From positions 212,591,331 to 212,655,330 of the forward strand of contig NC_061115.1 in NCBI RefSeq assembly GCF_002878395.1: 64,000 nt of DNA, in the 5' to 3' direction. Below the pieces are notes generated by a model. That model did not search any database. It was not told the origin of the DNA and saw only the letters and a program-made list of their open reading frames with translations. Position numbers and translations under genes: made by a program. This document shows positions 43,701-54,809 of the stretch, in pieces (the stretch's first letter is position 1; every line of letters begins with the position of its first letter). The DNA is from Capsicum annuum (Eukaryota; Streptophyta; Magnoliopsida; Solanales; Solanaceae).

Positions 43701-46199
43701 GAAAATATTTTAAAAAAAATATTTATCAATTTTCTCATGTTTGATGGCTTAAAGGTTTTGAAAAATATTTTTCAAATCAACTTATTTTCCTCAATTCTAA
43801 GGAAAATGACTTCCTTTCAAAAAGTAAGAAAAATATTTTTCCAAAATTCTTTTTCAACCTCACTCTTAAGTTGAAATATTCATACAACTCTCAAAATCAT
43901 CCAACCCTGCTCCGATCTTCAATCCCCCATCCCACGCCATCCCGCCCCCTACCATCCCTATTAAAAAAATATTTTAAATTTTTTTCTTATCTCACCCCCT
44001 ACCCAAAACCCAAACCCTTACTCCCTTCAAGAAAAAAATTAAATTTTTTAAAAAAATCCAAACTTTTTTCTTACCTCCTCTACCCGACCCCCTACCAGCC
44101 TCCTCCTCCTCCCCCTCCTTCAAAAAAAAATTATTTTAATTTTCAATTTTTCCTTACCCCACCCTCACTCCCTACCCCCACCCCCTAATACTCTCCATTC
44201 AAAATAAATATTTCAAATTTTTTTCTTACCCCACACTTTCTCCCCTACCCCCCCCCCCCCCCTACCCCCCCCCCCCCCCCAAAAAAAAAAAATAATTTGT
44301 CTTTTAAAAAATCAAAATTATTTTCTTACCCCATCCTTATTACCTATTTTGACAACTCCGACCCCCACCTACCAACCCCCTCTCCAAAAGAAAATAATAT
44401 TTTATTTTTATTTTTTTTAAATGAAAAACTTTTTTCTTATCCCATCCTTTTTATCCTATTCGTTCTCATTGTTTTTGGTAAATATATACAAATACTTTTA
44501 GAAAACATATATTTATCCAATTTGCATAACGATCACATAAAAATAAGTAAGAAATAATTTATTTTTCTAGAAAATATTTTTCCTCCTTCATATCGAATAC
44601 TCTAAAAAAAGTATTTTTTTGAGATCAAAAATTATTTTTTCTAAAATGTATTTTTATGCTTTAGCTAAACACTAGAATGTATTTATTGAAAAATATTTTT
44701 TCATTCACCAACCAAACACTATAAAAAATATTTTTCATCCACCAACCAAACATAGAAAAATCAGTAAGAAATCAATTTGTTTTCCAAGAAAACATTTTCT
44801 AGGAAAACATTTTTCTTCATACCAAACACACCCTTGCTCGTCACTTTTTTTACATAGCAAATTCATTAACAAAAAGTTAATGATTGGTATAGTGACTTTA
44901 TCATATTATCTCTATTAATTGATGTTTAGTACTAATAGGTATTGAAAATGATTTGGAGAATAAGTAATTAATGTTAGGAGTAAAATATGATTTATTTATA
45001 TTTGTGTATTTTCTTAATTTTATAAAAAATAAAAATTAAATTAGAAAAATTATGATAAGTAAAAGCGAACTGAGGAGAAGAAGAAAGATTAGACTAAGCT
45101 AGGCCAGTCGCTAACCCTCCTTTACAATGTTTTATGAGTGCTTATATGTTGGTAACTTGCAATGACTAAATCTTATTTTTGATAGAGCACCATTGAATTT
45201 GAATGTATGGGAATACTAGAAATTTTATAAGAAGGAGTATTATATATGATGAAAATACTAAGTAAATAGAAAAATATTGAAAACAACAATAGTAAGATAA
45301 TCAAAGCGAAAGAATCATGATCACCCACACAGGAAAAAACCGACTACCTATACTGAACGTACTTCTATTGTAATCCTCAACCTCCACATAAATTAAATAC
45401 TTAAGATTAACAACAACAACAATATACCCAACATATTTCTACTCAGTGGGATTTAGAAGGGTAGAGTGTACACAATCCGTATCATACTATCTCTGACGTA
45501 ATAGAGAGACTGTTTTCAATAGACTCTCGACTCAAAACAAAATACAGTCTAGAAAAGGATGTAAAAGAGGTTCAAAGGACAACAAGGAGTAACACAACAA
45601 CAAATAATAACCGAATAATACTACCAAAAAATAATACTACAAACAATTTACCTGAAACAATATATATCAACAAGGAAACCAAGAACCAAAACCTACAAGG
45701 ATTTAGTATATTTTTTTTATTTCCTATCCGTTGTCCGGTGCCCACATTGGAGCACCGACTAATCCGAATCGCGCATTGCAGGGTTCATTATCAAGATATC
45801 GCTCCCAATAGAATTTTTTTCATACCCGAAACTCGAATCCTCAATCTCTAATTAAAGATAGAACAGTCAGCAGTCTCATCACCCACCACAATCCATGTTT
45901 GGTTAGAAGCATAAACTATATGAATGTACTACTAATAAGGACAAAAATTAAATACTTTAGATTAAATAGAGAATTAAAAGAACCAATGAATTAATTAAGA
46001 CATATAACTTACAAATACGTCTAAATTTTTCTTTGAGGTCCACGAAATGCTCACTATTTGTAACTTTGAAATAATAATCAGGATAGGCGGTTTGATCAAC
46101 CCAATGAAAAGGTGTTGCTATCCCAATTGCCAAAATTTTAGCAGGACCCTCAGCTCTTTCATGAACCCTCATAATTTTTTGGCCATTTTCCAACTTCAT
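40779..46199 (-). CDS. Type III polyketide synthase, chalcone synthase-like
   Basis: Two exons, 46199-46013 and 41770-40779, with a 4242-bp GT-AG intron that splits a Cys codon (T|GC, Cys63), the conserved intron position of plant chalcone synthases. The product has 392 residues, normal for the family. The catalytic triad is present: Cys167 (QQGCFAGG), His306 (LHPGGNA), Asn339 (YGNLSS). Gatekeeper Phe218 (ALFGDGA) and Phe268 (LTFHC) are kept. Differences from alfalfa CHS2, in its numbering: Thr132 to Arg ([11 protein letters not shown]), Thr194 to Ser, Thr197 to Gly (SSAIGFRG), Gly256 to Leu (LALHLREMG); Ser338 is kept. The GFGPG loop reads SFGPG. Such pocket changes alter starter size and chain length (2-pyrone synthase also has Gly256 to Leu), so the product is probably not chalcone. 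It may be a Solanaceae-specific enzyme such as a pyrrolidine ketide synthase relative, unproven. The frame is intact. Confidence 0.9.
43682..44833. mobile_element. PIF/Harbinger-like element with C-rich core, nested in another MITE
   Basis: Ends GGGTGTGTTTGGGATGAAGG and CTTCATACCAAACACACCC are complementary; flanks are TTA and TTG. The inside (about 43900-44290) is an unusual CCCTACCCC and CCCCACCC-rich strand with C runs of about 14-16 and an A run. Outside it, TACTCCCTTCGTCCGCTTTT (43662) and AAAAGCGAACTGAGGAGA (45061) are the two ends of an older Stowaway-like MITE that it split. All of this lies in the polyketide synthase intron. Confidence 0.75.
45408..45700 (-). mobile_element. RTE-type LINE/SINE 3'-tail repeat
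   Basis: Starts with an AAC repeat, then ATACCCAACATATTTCTACT, AGGGTAGAGTGTACAC, TAGAGAGACTGTTTTC and GACTCTCGACTCAAAAC, the reverse-oriented tail also seen at 12541. In the polyketide synthase intron. Confidence 0.6.
45712..45898 (-). mobile_element. tRNA-derived SINE (second family)
   Basis: On the reverse strand an A-box-like GATTGTGGTGGGTGATG is followed by a B-box-like GATTCGAGTTTC, then the body CAATGCGCGATTCGGATTAG and TCCAATGTGGGCACCGG, and an A-rich tail. The same family forms the split SINE at 54690/58590. Confidence 0.75.
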
Positions 46200-46349
46200 T
46201 TTTCCTATTTTAATTTGATTTTAATAACTCAAAAAGATCACTAGGGGAACTTTTGTTATTTTTTCAATGAGAAATGGCAAAGGCCAAAGCCAAAGGGTAA
46301 TGTTTGGTTTGTGTAGTGTAGTGCAAGGGAATTACTTGATTTCATTGCC

Positions 46350-46357
46350 TTTATATA
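46350..46357 (-). promoter_or_regulatory. TATA box of the polyketide synthase
   Basis: The reverse strand reads CTATATAAAGG, about 150 bp upstream of the ATG at 46199, a normal spacing for a short leader. Confidence 0.65.
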
Positions 46358-46462
46358 GAATAAAAATGATATGAAGTGTGATGTAATTAGCACACCTCAA
46401 TAATTTCAATACAACAATTGCATTTTCGACATGATACCAGTTTTCACACGTGGGGTTTGGAG

Positions 46463-46613
46463 CAGTGGCGGAGTCAGGATTTTCGTTAAGGGGGTTCAGA
46501 AGTAAACATCCAAACTCATCGAAGGGGGTTCAACATCTATTGTATAACTATGTATATGATTTCGCCGAAGAGGGTTTGGATGAACCCCTCAGCCAAGTGT
46601 AGCTCTGCCCCTG
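46463..46613. mobile_element. hAT-type MITE with perfect 8-bp target duplication
   Basis: A 151-bp element with ends CAGTGGCGGAGTCAGG and AGCTCTGCCCCTG. GTTTGGAG stands at 46455-46462 and again at 46614-46621. It lies upstream of the polyketide synthase TATA box. Confidence 0.93.
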
Positions 46614-46621
46614 GTTTGGAG

Positions 46622-47332
46622 AGAGTGGAGTGTACACAACTCTTATTCCTACCATATGTAATTAGATAGAGAGACTGTTTTCGATAAACTTTCGGCTGAA
46701 AAAAATTTGTTAAAAAGGTTTGACAAATACAATTATAAAAGCTATAATGAAAATAATGTAAAAACAAAAAAGTATCGAAGTACAGTTGGACACCTTCAAT
46801 GGTTTTTTTTATAATTATGTAACACATGATATTCCAGACCTATACATTTAATTAATTCAGATGACGCGGCGAAGTAATTTCAACTAGAAATTTCTTTATT
46901 CCTAAAGTTCGAACTCGAAAAACCCCGATAGTTAAATTTTTGTAATCTACGACTTGCACAACATTTTTTTATTAAATGATTTGTACATTAAATTAACTAT
47001 ATATTTACAGTACACCAAATTTGATAATCTTGTAAAAGAACTTGTTGTAATAAGTTTATATTATAATACGCAGATCACATTAAATCAATTTCACATAATC
47101 TTACCTTGTGTTTATATACGACATTGCCTTTCAAGACTTCATCAATTCGTCGCCTTTTGTGATCATTATAATCACGTGATTTTTTATTCTCTTTGAATTT
47201 TGCGCTACTCTAATATCTAAATTTTTCTTTGATCAGTCTAATCTGCATGACTTTTTGACATTCATCTTCTAAGTTTTATTTACAAAAAAAATGTAAACCA
47301 GACAAAAAAATTAAATAAATTAGAGTTTAGAT
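46622..47332. other. No gene seen
   Basis: Begins with a reverse non-LTR tail fragment (GAGTGTACACAACTC, AGAGAGACTGTTTTCG, to about 46700). The rest is AT-rich, with nothing recognised. It ends with the GTTTAGAT target copy of the hAT element. Confidence 0.5.
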
Positions 47333-47639
47333 TAGAGGTGTCAAACGGGTCGGGCCGGACCAATCCGAAATCGGTCCTTCCATTTTAACCAGGTTGCGGG
47401 CCGGTTAAGGGCCGGATTTGGCTTTAGTCGGGCCGGCCGAACAGTAAAAAAATTAAAACCCACCCTAACCCGGCCCACTTAACCCAACCCAGTCAAACCC
47501 ACCAAAACCCGGTCAAACCCGTTTAAAAAATAAATAAATAATCCAATATACACTATATACACTCCAATATACAATATATATTTTTAAAAAAATATATAAA
47601 CAATTACACATATATACGTACCATTCAATATATAATTAT

Positions 47640-49000
47640 ATATAACTATACGTACTACTTTAAATAAAACATATGCTATAATAATATAATATATATATAT
47701 ATACACTACAATATATATATATATATGTATACTAATTTATAAAACATATACACATGTATACGTTAAATATATACTACTTTAGAAGATATATACACTTATA
47801 TATGCATCATTCAATATATATGTACTACTTTAAATAAAATATATACTACAATATACATATATATATACAACAATATGTATATATATATAGTTACATACTA
47901 ATTTATAAAACATATACACTTGTATACTTTAAGGATATACGTCTATAGAAGATATATACACATATATACGCACCATTCAATATATATGTACTACTTTAAA
48001 AAAAGTATATACTACAATATATATACTAATTTATAAAACATAAAGTAATGTATACGTTAAATATACACGTGTATAGAAGATCTATACCCGTCTATAGAAG
48101 ATCTATTCATATATATACACTCTATTCTATGTATATGTAATATTTTAAATCAAATATACTATAATATATATACATTACAATATATATTTGTATAGTTATA
48201 TACTAATTTATGAAACATATACACATGTATACATTAAATATANNNNNNNNNNNNNNNNNNNNNNNNNNNNNNNNNNNNNNNNNNNNNNNNNNNNNNNNNN
48301 NNNNNNNNNNNNNNNNNNNNNNNNNNNNNNNNNNNNNNNNNNACTCTATTCTATGTATAATTGTATATGTAATACTTTAAATGAGATATACTACAATATA
48401 TATACATTACAATATATAGTTATATACTAATTTATAAAATATATACACATGTATACGTTAAATATACACGTCTATAGAAGATCTATTCACATATATACAC
48501 TCTATTCTATGTATATGTAATACTTTAAATGAGATATACTACAATATATATACATTACAATATATATTTGTATAGTTATATACTAATTTATAAAATATAT
48601 ACACATGTATACGTTAAATATACACGTCTATAGAAGATCCATTCACATATATACACTCTATTCTATGTATATGTAATACTTTAAATGAAATATACTATAA
48701 TGTATATACATTACAATATATATTTGTATAGTTATATACTAATTTATAAAACATATACACATGTATACATTAAATATACACGTCTATAGAAGATTTATTC
48801 ACATATATACACTCTATTCTATGTATACGCACCATTCAATGTATATATACTACAACTTATAAAATATACTACAATATATATACATTACAATATATATAGA
48901 TATACTTATATACTAATTTATAAAACATATACACATGTATACGTTAAATATACACTTCTATAGAAGATATATGCACAAATATACAAAACATATGCTACTT
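47640..49000. repeat. AT-rich tandem array, unit about 156 bp, inside the hAT element
   Basis: The order TATACTAATTTATAAAA, CATATACACATGTATACGTT, ACACGTCTATAGAAGATC, TACACTCTATTCTATGTATA and TATACATTACAATATATA recurs, with starts near 48421, 48578 and 48736 (spacing about 156) and looser copies on both sides. It lies 3' of the transposase frame. Confidence 0.85.
48243..48342. other. Scaffold gap (100 N)
   Basis: Exactly 100 N, a conventional placeholder, within the 156-bp array. The true length and copy number there are unknown. Confidence 0.98.
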
Positions 49001-49211
49001 AATATAATAAATTAATAATATTTGGTAGTAAATTAATAATATATTAGAAGTAAGTTTTTAATTTAAAGTAGAAAACTATAAATTGAATTTAAAATTTTAA
49101 ATCGTTAAATAAAAAAAAAAATAAAAAACAAGGACTAAGGAGTGAATGAATTTGGGGAATTTTATTGATTGCAAAATGATCCAAAATTTATAATTTACAT
49201 GAATGAAAAAT

Positions 49212-51673
49212 CTATAAATTATGCATCACTTTTTCCAACTCATTCATGTTAATATTAATGGGAACTTGCATAGGATAGTCGAAGTCAACGGAGGCAAAAC
49301 CATGCATTGGACTTGATTCTGCTGAGTTCTCCCGTGAAATCATAATTTCTTCAAGTTTCAGCTCGTCGCTCGGCTCCGGTTCCATTCCTTGGTTTCTTCT
49401 TTTCGCTCTAATCCAATCTCTGAGGCAAACTAGAACATTCATTGCATTGCTTCCCAATGAGTGTCGGTTGTCTCTAAGCTGCTGTCGTCCCTGACTAAAG
49501 GCGCTCTCTGATGCAACGGTTGACATTGGAACATTCAAGATATCTCTAGCTAATCTTGAAAGCACAGGATGTTGTGTTTCATTACTCCTACACCAATCCA
49601 ACGTGTTGATCCGTCGTCTGCGATCCTCTGGTGCCGTCCGAAAATAATATTTCAGCTTTTCCCGATAAGTTGATGTGTAAGTTCTCTCATCAACATTGTT
49701 CCAACAATTTAAATCATAAAACGAATCAGAAAAACCATTATGTGCCGGTCTTTTAGAAGATGATGGCTCCTCGGGAGGATGAGGAGAGATAGTTGGAGTG
49801 ATATTTGTAGGTACGGCTAAATCAAATAAATCAGCATAGTGATTATATAATTTTTCTATTTAATCCTTTGCATCAGCCGTAGCCATCCACAAATCAGGTT
49901 GTACTTGTTCAGAATCATGGTTAGTATTTATTTCTAAGTTAGTATAGATAAGAGTACTAAAGTGACACATATGATTATATTTCATGCACGGATTTAGCAT
50001 AGCACCAACCAAGTAAATAGGGGGAATCGGGAAAAAATATTTTTTAAATTTCGTAAACATGGCGCCAACAGCTTCTTTATAACCTTCTTTATTTTTATAT
50101 TCTTTGAGCAAACCAGAAATATCGGCTATATATGCCAAAATATTACAAACAGTAGGATAATAAGCACCGGAAAATTCAACCGTAGCTACATAAAATTTTT
50201 CTAAAAACTTAACAAGATCATTAATTACAATCCAATCAGAATTATCTAGCATGCAATCAGCAGAATCAGCAAATGAACCGCAATATTGGTTAAAAGCTAG
50301 TGTAATAGAAATTCTATATTTATAACAAGTTTTTAAAAATTCATACGTAGAATTCCATCTAGTATCAATTTCCTTAGGCATCAAAATCGGTGTAAGTCCA
50401 TTTTCTTGACACTTAACTTTAAATTCTCTAATTGTCGATCTACGATTATTTCCTTGAATAAAACCAACGGCAAGACGAATTTTTTCAATATAAAGCTCAA
50501 AAAACTCAAGACCATCTTTTACAATTAAATTATATATATGACATGCACACTTAATATGAAAATTTCAGGCAAGGGCGGAGATAGTATAAATTTTATTTTT
50601 GTTATAGCAGTCTTATTGTTAGAAGCATTATCAAAAGCAATACATAAAATTTTATTTTCGATATCATAATATCCGACAATTTTAAAAATAGAATCAGCAA
50701 TAAATTGTCCAGTATGTTTACGATCTTCATCATATAAAAAAGCAAGAATACGTTTTTGCATCACGAAATTACTATCCATTCAATGACAAGTAACGGTTAA
50801 ATAATCATTTTTATTTACTGCACGACCAAGATCAGAAGTTAGGGACAATCTACATTGAATATTTTTTAACAATGTTGATAAATAAAAATAATATTGTGAA
50901 TGGAGTCTAAAAATATCAGACCGACAAGTAGTTCTAGGAATACCATTAAACATAGGATTATAAATTGTTTGTATATAACGAATAAAGGCATCAGAAGAAG
51001 GAAAACTAAAAGGCAAACAACCCACAACTACCATTTTAGCTATTTCTTCCCTGTCCCTCAATTTATTATACTTCTTCGCTACGTGACCGGTTGCTGGGTC
51101 CATTCTAGTTTGCATTGACCCACCAACATCCCCACCACCTTTTGCAATATTTAACTCTCTTTTGTGATCTTCAGCTATATGTCTCATTAACGTACCTGTA
51201 CCCCCTTGCTTGCCTCCACTTCTATGCTTATATATTTGTTGACAAATATTGCATGGCACCTCAATATCTGATATACGTTCAAAAAATTGTCATGCAATAC
51301 TAGTTCTTTTACGAGGTTTTGGGGCACTGGGAGGACGAGAAGGGAGATTAACTGATTCAGATCTAACGTTAGCATCTCCTACTACGGGTGTCTCAGCAAT
51401 ATTTTCATTATCTTCGTCTAAATTAACCGCATCTACTTCATTTTCTTCTTCTATACCGTAATTTTCCTGAGCTTCTACATAATCCATATCGTGAGCACCT
51501 ACACCTATTTCTTCCTCAAAAGGTGTACCAAGCGGTACCGGAGGCGAAGGCACACGGGTATATCTACTACTTGAACTACTTTTACCGCTAGTAATTCGCT
51601 TTTTACTTCCACTACCGCTTCCGGGACAAAATTTTTGAACACCTTTAGTTGCGAGGTTTCTTAATTTATCCAT
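49212..51673 (-). pseudogene. hAT transposase (BED type)
   Basis: Almost the whole transposase is legible on the reverse strand. A start at 51673 (MDKLRNLATKGVQKF) leads into an acidic N-terminal region, then a BED zinc finger CNICQQIY ... GTLMRHIAEDH (about 51260-51170). The core CRLSLTSDLGRAVNKNDYL follows, with Gly where a Trp is usual, then IAFDNASNNKTA, EIDTRWNSTYEF and AMLNPCMKYN. The C-terminal dimerisation domain is HPVLSRLARDILNVPMST and SESAFS, ending at 49212. TGA codons stand after RTSIA and VTCH where Trp is expected, both explained by TGG to TGA changes. Further frame damage lies at about 50525-50385. A TATA element (CTATAAATACC, about 51985) lies upstream. Confidence 0.9.
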
Positions 51674-51979
51674 AATATAAATTAAATTAAACTAAAAATA
51701 TTCAAAATACACAAATATAATAAAATTAAATATTAAACAATTAATACAATAAATAAAAATTAAACGTAAGAGATGGAACGACAATATCAAATTTTGGAAG
51801 TATCCGAAGATTGCGACTTTAGAAACTTTCGCTCGTATTTTGTAAACGAAAAATTAAAAAATTAAAGTGAACACTTTAAGAAATTAAATATATTGAATAT
51901 TTGAGAATTGAGAATTGAGATTTGAGAGAGAATGAGATTTGAGAGAGTGAAAAATTGTGTGAAAAATGATTTGAAGTTG

Positions 51980-51996
51980 TAGGGTATTTATAGATT
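51980..51996 (-). promoter_or_regulatory. TATA box of the hAT element
   Basis: The reverse strand reads ATCTATAAATACCCTAC, about 310 bp upstream of the transposase start. Confidence 0.55.
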
Positions 51997-52382
51997 TTTT
52001 TGGGGGGATTAAAAAATATTTTTTAAAGTTTTTTTTTTTAATAAATGGGCCCAAACTAGCCGTTTGGACCCAAAAACGGCTATATAGCCGTTGGGCCAAC
52101 GGCTAGTTTGGCCCAAAATCCAAAAAATATATTTTTTTAAATTTTTTGGGCCGGGCCGGGCCGGTTAACCGGCGGGCCTGGATCGAACTTGGTTCGGGCC
52201 GGGTTAATCGAGCCCATTTTAACAAAATAACCGGTCCGGGACCCGTAACCCTAAAGCCCTAGGGCTTACCGGGCCGAATCAAATCGGGCCGAGTTACGTA
52301 GTCGGGCCGGACCAGATCAAACTGGACTGGGTTACGTAGTTGAGCTGGGTCGGCCCGGCCCACTTGACACCCCAGTTTAGAT

Positions 52383-54309
52383 AACAATTTTTAACTGTTC
52401 TCCACTTCTCACATCAAAGCACATTTTCAAGGAACTTCACATTTTTCTCAATTTTGCATTTTTTTTTTTTGTTGTTGTTGACTTTTTGAATTTGAAATCT
52501 CACTTATAACTATGTAGCATTGAATATGAGTTGAATATCAGAGTCCATTATGTAGCTAGTAGGTTACTGGGACAAAACATTAATCTATAATATATTAATT
52601 CTGAAATTTACGTTTGAAATTGGATTCATCTTTGTGAAAACTTAAATATTTATTCAACGTAAATACTATATAGATATTTAAGTTTTACATTCACAAAGAT
52701 GAATACAATTTCAAACGTAAATTTCAGAATTAATTATAAATTTCAAACTTAAATATCTATACAACGGAAATACAAAAAAAAAAAATACAACGTAAATACT
52801 CTATTTTTAAGTAACAACGACCCGAGTAAGAATCTCTCTATCTCTCAAAGGTAACGGTCGTACGGATAAGATCCATACATTCTATCCTCTTCAGTTTCAT
52901 CTGTAAGATTTCGCTGAGTATCTTATTATTGTTGTTATTGTTATAATTAATACGAAGGTCAAAACAACTAATCGTGTTCATTTCCATCTATTTTATCATA
53001 ATAACTTACGATTCCTGTTTCCATACTGTTCCAATATTTTTACTAAAAAATAATACACAACTTATATTTTTAATATTACAAAAAATCCCAACTCCCTAAA
53101 CATATTACAAAAATCCCAACATATACATATAATGCTATGTATAAGTCGACTATGTTATGTATATTAATAGGGAGAGAGAGTAAAGTAATTAAAAAAATGG
53201 AGGGGGAGGGGGCGTGTAATTACTTCCAAAAGTGCTGGTATTTATGTTATTTATACATATTTTTAACATGTTAAACCATAAGTTTTTCAATTAAAGATTG
53301 AACCTGTAAAATGTAATGGTGAACAATAAAGGATATGAAAATGATTTTTTTCTAGAAAATTAAGGAAATTAAAGATGTCTACAAAATTAATTAAACAAAA
53401 TAATATATCATAAAATAGAAGTTAACGAGATCCTAGTTTTTATATTAATAATAATTAGGTTAAATGATTATTACAAAAAAAAAAAAAAAATTACAATAAG
53501 AGAAGTAAATATAATATCACAAACCATAAAGGAAGTAAGTGTTACGAAGTCAAAACTAAGGAGAGATCTATGTAAAAATAATTTCTTCTTCTTCTTTGCT
53601 ATAAGCCCTATAATTACTTTGGAAAAAACTTACTTATTTAATTTGAGTAACTTGATTAATACAAAATAAATATAAGTTATCTTAATTTCACCCTTCTCAT
53701 ACAACAATTTTAAATTCTTTTTTTCACCAAACATGTTTTAATATGTCAAACGACAAAAGTAGTGTCATGCTTTGTTTCTTTCAATTAAATAAATTTGGGT
53801 GATATTCTGAATTCCAAACATGAAAAGATCCGATGATGTAATCAAAATTATAAAATAATACTTTCTTTGTTCCAATTTGTGTGTTACTGTTTGATTTGAT
53901 ACAATTTTATTTTATTTTTTAAAATAAATTTTGTGATCTAAAATACTTCTTGACTATTGTATGGTTTCATTAAAAGTTAAATTATTTTTAGTTAAAATAA
54001 GATAATACATTTTTTTAGAGTTAAGACAAATTAAAAAGAATAGTGTGCCACATAAATTAGGACAGACGGATAGAGTATAAGTACAACAATACAAAGACGT
54101 GAATGTTTGTATATTGTTTCATCAAATATTTATCATATCATGATAAAGAAGATATTAAATCTATTTCTAATTGAAACAAGTTAGTAATATTTTTTTGAGA
54201 GTTGAGATAAATTAAAAAGGATAGTGTATCATGTAAATTAAGACGAATAGAGTACAAGTACAACAATACAATGGCGTGAATGTTTATATATTGTTTCATC
54301 AAACATTTA
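52383..54309. other. Intergenic, repeats only
   Basis: Holds a local inverted repeat at about 52600-52745 (AAACGTAAATTTCAGAATTA against TAATTCTGAAATTTACGTTT). A non-LTR tail-like fragment lies at about 52795-52935, and a Stowaway-like MITE at about 53867-54078 (GTTCCAATTTGTGTGTTAC ... AATTAGGACAGACGGATAGA). No gene is seen. Confidence 0.5.
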
Positions 54310-54587
54310 GGGCCCGTTTGACTATGAATTTTTTTTCTACTTTTTCAAAAAAAAAAATTCACTTTATGTCTTATTCAACTCCGAGTTGATGTTTGACCAT
54401 GAGAATTTCAAACACAACTTAGAGTTGTATTTGAAAAAGTGGAAAACAAGAAAAAGTTGTTTCCACTTTTTTCTATCTTCTTCTTTTACAAAAATTAAAA
54501 AACAACTCTAATTATATTCATGGACAAACACAACTCCAACTCCAACTTCAACTTTAAAAATTTTAATTTTCATGGTCAAATGCGTAC
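54310..54587. mobile_element. PIF/Harbinger-like MITE
   Basis: Ends GGGCCCGTTTGACTATGAAT and TTCATGGTCAAATGCGTAC are partly complementary. Flanked by TTA on both sides (54307-54309, 54588-54590). Contains AACTCCGAGTTGATG and AACACAACTCCAAC words. Non-coding. Confidence 0.75.
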
Positions 54588-54689
54588 TTATTATATCAAT
54601 AATAAAGAGAGATAATAAATTAGATTGTGTATGTGAAGGGTTTTTCATGTTTATATATACGAAGAAAATTCATGTTTTTTTTTTGTTTT

Positions 54690-54809
54690 TCATTCAGTGT
54701 TCGGTGTTCGCATTGGAGCTCCAACTAATTCGGATCGTGCGTTGCAGAGCCCATTAAGGTGGCAGCGCTTCCAATAGAGTTTTCTCCATAACTAGGGTCG
54801 AACCCTCGA
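54690..54809 (-). mobile_element. SINE, 3' part, split by hAT insertion
   Basis: Reverse strand: GGGTTCGACCCTAGTTATGG (B-box), CAACGCACGATCCGAATTAG, TCCAATGCGAACACCG and an A-rich tail (T run at about 54675 on the + strand). It continues at 58590. Same family as 45712-45898. Confidence 0.8.

Larger units (their letters stand above)
47333..52374 (-). mobile_element. Complete hAT element, inactivated
   Basis: A 5042-bp element flanked by GTTTAGAT at 47325-47332 and 52375-52382. Ends are TAGAGGTGTCAAACGGG on the left and CCCACTTGACACCCCA on the right; the right end lacks one base relative to the left. GC-rich subterminal repeats (GGGTCGGGCCGG, AACCCGG) fill about 47350-47530 and 52080-52370. 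A transposase pseudogene occupies the right half on the reverse strand. The left half is an AT-rich tandem array containing a scaffold gap. Confidence 0.93.

Noticed and set aside
43871..44188. Proline-rich 105-residue open frame
   Set aside because: It lies in the C-rich core of a MITE inside an intron and is compositional.
40779..46199. Naming the gene as chalcone synthase or pyrrolidine ketide synthase
   Set aside because: Pocket residues differ from chalcone synthase, and the PYKS comparison rests on memory of one residue; a second remembered PYKS position (a Ser) aligns with Asn here, so only the family name is supported.
48188..48430. Open frame across the first N gap
   Set aside because: It exists only because N codons are read through; the sequence is an AT-rich tandem array.
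51884..52099. 71-residue open frame upstream of the hAT transposase
   Set aside because: It lies over the leader and TATA region of the element, with no domain and biased composition.
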